Below, piece after piece: positions 14,719 to 15,193 of a stretch of 15,193 bases of DNA (within the stretch, counting starts at the first letter, position 1; every line of letters begins with the position of its first letter). Both the position numbers and the translations under genes were made by a program. The stretch lies in the NCBI GenBank assembly GCA_000496215.1, contig KI543195.1:65821-81013 (forward strand). Reading direction: 5' to 3'. Origin of the DNA: an uncultured archaeon A07HN63 (lineage in GTDB: Archaea; Halobacteriota; Halobacteria; Halobacteriales; Haloferacaceae). Under the pieces are notes generated by a model. It was not told where the DNA came from, did not search any database, and worked only from the letters and a program-made list of their open reading frames with translations.

Positions 14719-14981
14719 AAGCGGTCATTGTTAGAGCGATTACTTAGTCTCTGCCGACCGTCATTAACCTGTCCGCTTGCTGTATTACGACCCTCCTCCC
14801 GTCCCACTGCAGCGGTTGGAGAGCGTTTTTATTGAGCGCGAGAGGCACACCTCTAACAGAGAATTCGGGTGATAGGGCCGAATTTCAGAATCGACGGGCG
14901 GGGATTGTTGACAGCAACCGAGGACTGAGAATATCTAAGACTGGCGTCTCTTGGAAGCAGAGGCTTTGAGCCTGAAGTAAG
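14719..14981. other. Intergenic region upstream of the cassette
   Basis: No gene seen on either strand. It contains the cassette promoter (near 14744), an AT-richer stretch, and a nested stem-loop at 14941-14988 that leads into repeat B. Confidence 0.5.
14740..14748 (-). promoter_or_regulatory. TATA-like box of the cassette operon
   Basis: On the minus strand the AT-rich stretch CTAAGTAAT is centred about 26 nt upstream of GTG 14718. This supports that start and a leaderless transcript. Confidence 0.4.
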
Positions 14982-14988
14982 ACGCCAG
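14941..14988. repeat. Nested inverted repeats abutting tRNA-end repeat B
   Basis: Outer arms CTGGCGTCT (14941-14949) and AGACGCCAG (14980-14988) are perfect 9-bp complements. Inside lies AGGCT/AGCCT (14961-14965 and 14969-14973) with a 3-nt loop. The right outer arm is part of the tRNA 3'-end copy, so the left arm is a partial inverted copy of the acceptor end. Confidence 0.6.
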
Positions 14989-15053
14989 GACAGGGATTTG
15001 AACACGGTCACTCCGCTCGTTGCATTTGCTTCGTTCCCTGCTCAAATCCTGTC
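14982..15053. repeat. 72-bp tRNA-end repeat, copy B (att-like)
   Basis: Same length and orientation as copy A: 28 identical bases at the left, 18 at the right, divergent 26-base centre. The left part is the tRNA-Ser 3' end in the same orientation as the tRNA-like gene at the window edge. Arms 14989-15007 and 15036-15053 are imperfect inverted repeats. Confidence 0.75.
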
Positions 15054-15124
15054 GTGTGTCGTTGGCGACTCACGGGGGCCTCGCACACGCTACGCGGTGC
15101 TCGGGAGTGTTGGTCGTCGCAAAA

Positions 15125-15193
15125 CGCCAGGACAGGATTTGAACCCCGGATCCCAAAGGAACACGCTTTCCAGCGTGCGCCTTACCACTCGGC
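15125..15193 (-). tRNA. tRNA-Ser(GGA)-like gene, 3' part, with apparent base losses
   Basis: The minus strand reads from the D arm (GCCGAGTGGTAAGGC) through anticodon stem CACGC/GCGTG, a long variable arm (TTCCTTTGGGATC) and TTCAAAT T loop to the acceptor end TCCTGGCG; the 5' acceptor strand is outside the window. The long variable arm and GGA anticodon (15171-15169) indicate tRNA-Ser. However, the anticodon loop has only six bases (TGGAAA), and the 3' T-stem strand is CCTG, one base short of the CCCTG in repeats A and B, which would pair properly with CGGGG. It may be a pseudogene, a decayed att copy, or affected by sequence error. Confidence 0.65.

Noticed and set aside
13639..15053. Repeats as a CRISPR array
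   Set aside because: Only two distant 72-bp copies with tRNA sequence and divergent centres; no regular repeat-spacer pattern.
15054..15123. Quasi-palindromic stretch around CTCGCACACGCTACGCGGTGCTCG as a functional site
   Set aside because: Complementarity is patchy and typical of GC-rich spacer; I could not support a specific role.

Overview
The window is chromosomal DNA from a halophilic archaeon (class Halobacteria). The evidence is high GC content, strongly acidic proteins, haloarchaeal-type families (TopA, RadB, ADP-forming acetate-CoA ligase, DUF7342-like regulator), and TATA-like boxes about 26 nt upstream of start codons, as expected for leaderless transcripts. I cannot name the genus.

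Layout. 1-2439 (-): 5' part of topA, encoding DNA topoisomerase I; from residue 513 to the window edge the reading frame is an intein. 2440-2763: intergenic. 2764-3390 (-): Cmk-like nucleotide kinase. 3605-4369 (+): NRDE/TANGO2-family protein. 4397-4747 (+): small winged-helix regulator. 4825-7982 (-): a two-gene operon of ADP-forming acetate-CoA ligase and a BioD-like/DRTGG protein, overlapping by 4 bp. 8095-8379 (-): small haloarchaeal protein of unknown function. 8559-9507 (+): overlapping pair of an HTH protein and a TumE-like protein, with a perfect inverted repeat over the promoter. 9576-10115 (+): SRPBCC protein. 10200-11537 (+): TrkA. 11671-12813 (+): CBS-domain protein with a ribosome-hibernation-factor-like C-terminus. 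12851-13543 (-): RadB.

The right end (13639-15193) differs. Two 72-bp repeats (13639-13710 and 14982-15053), each starting with a 20-nt copy of a tRNA-Ser 3' end, bracket a small two-gene cassette (13891-14718, minus strand) that is visibly less GC-rich in its upstream part. A third copy of the same end is the 3' part of a tRNA-Ser(GGA)-like gene running off the window. This looks like a tRNA-targeted integration site with a small cargo island and no integrase in view. The tRNA-like sequence lacks bases in the anticodon loop and T stem, so it may be a pseudogene or contain assembly errors.

Most interesting points: the topA intein with an HTH-like insert; the CBS-HPF fusion, a candidate link between nucleotide sensing and ribosome hibernation; the HTH/TumE-like pair with its operator-like repeat; a six-codon leader ORF whose stop overlaps the trkA start; and the tRNA-flanked cassette.
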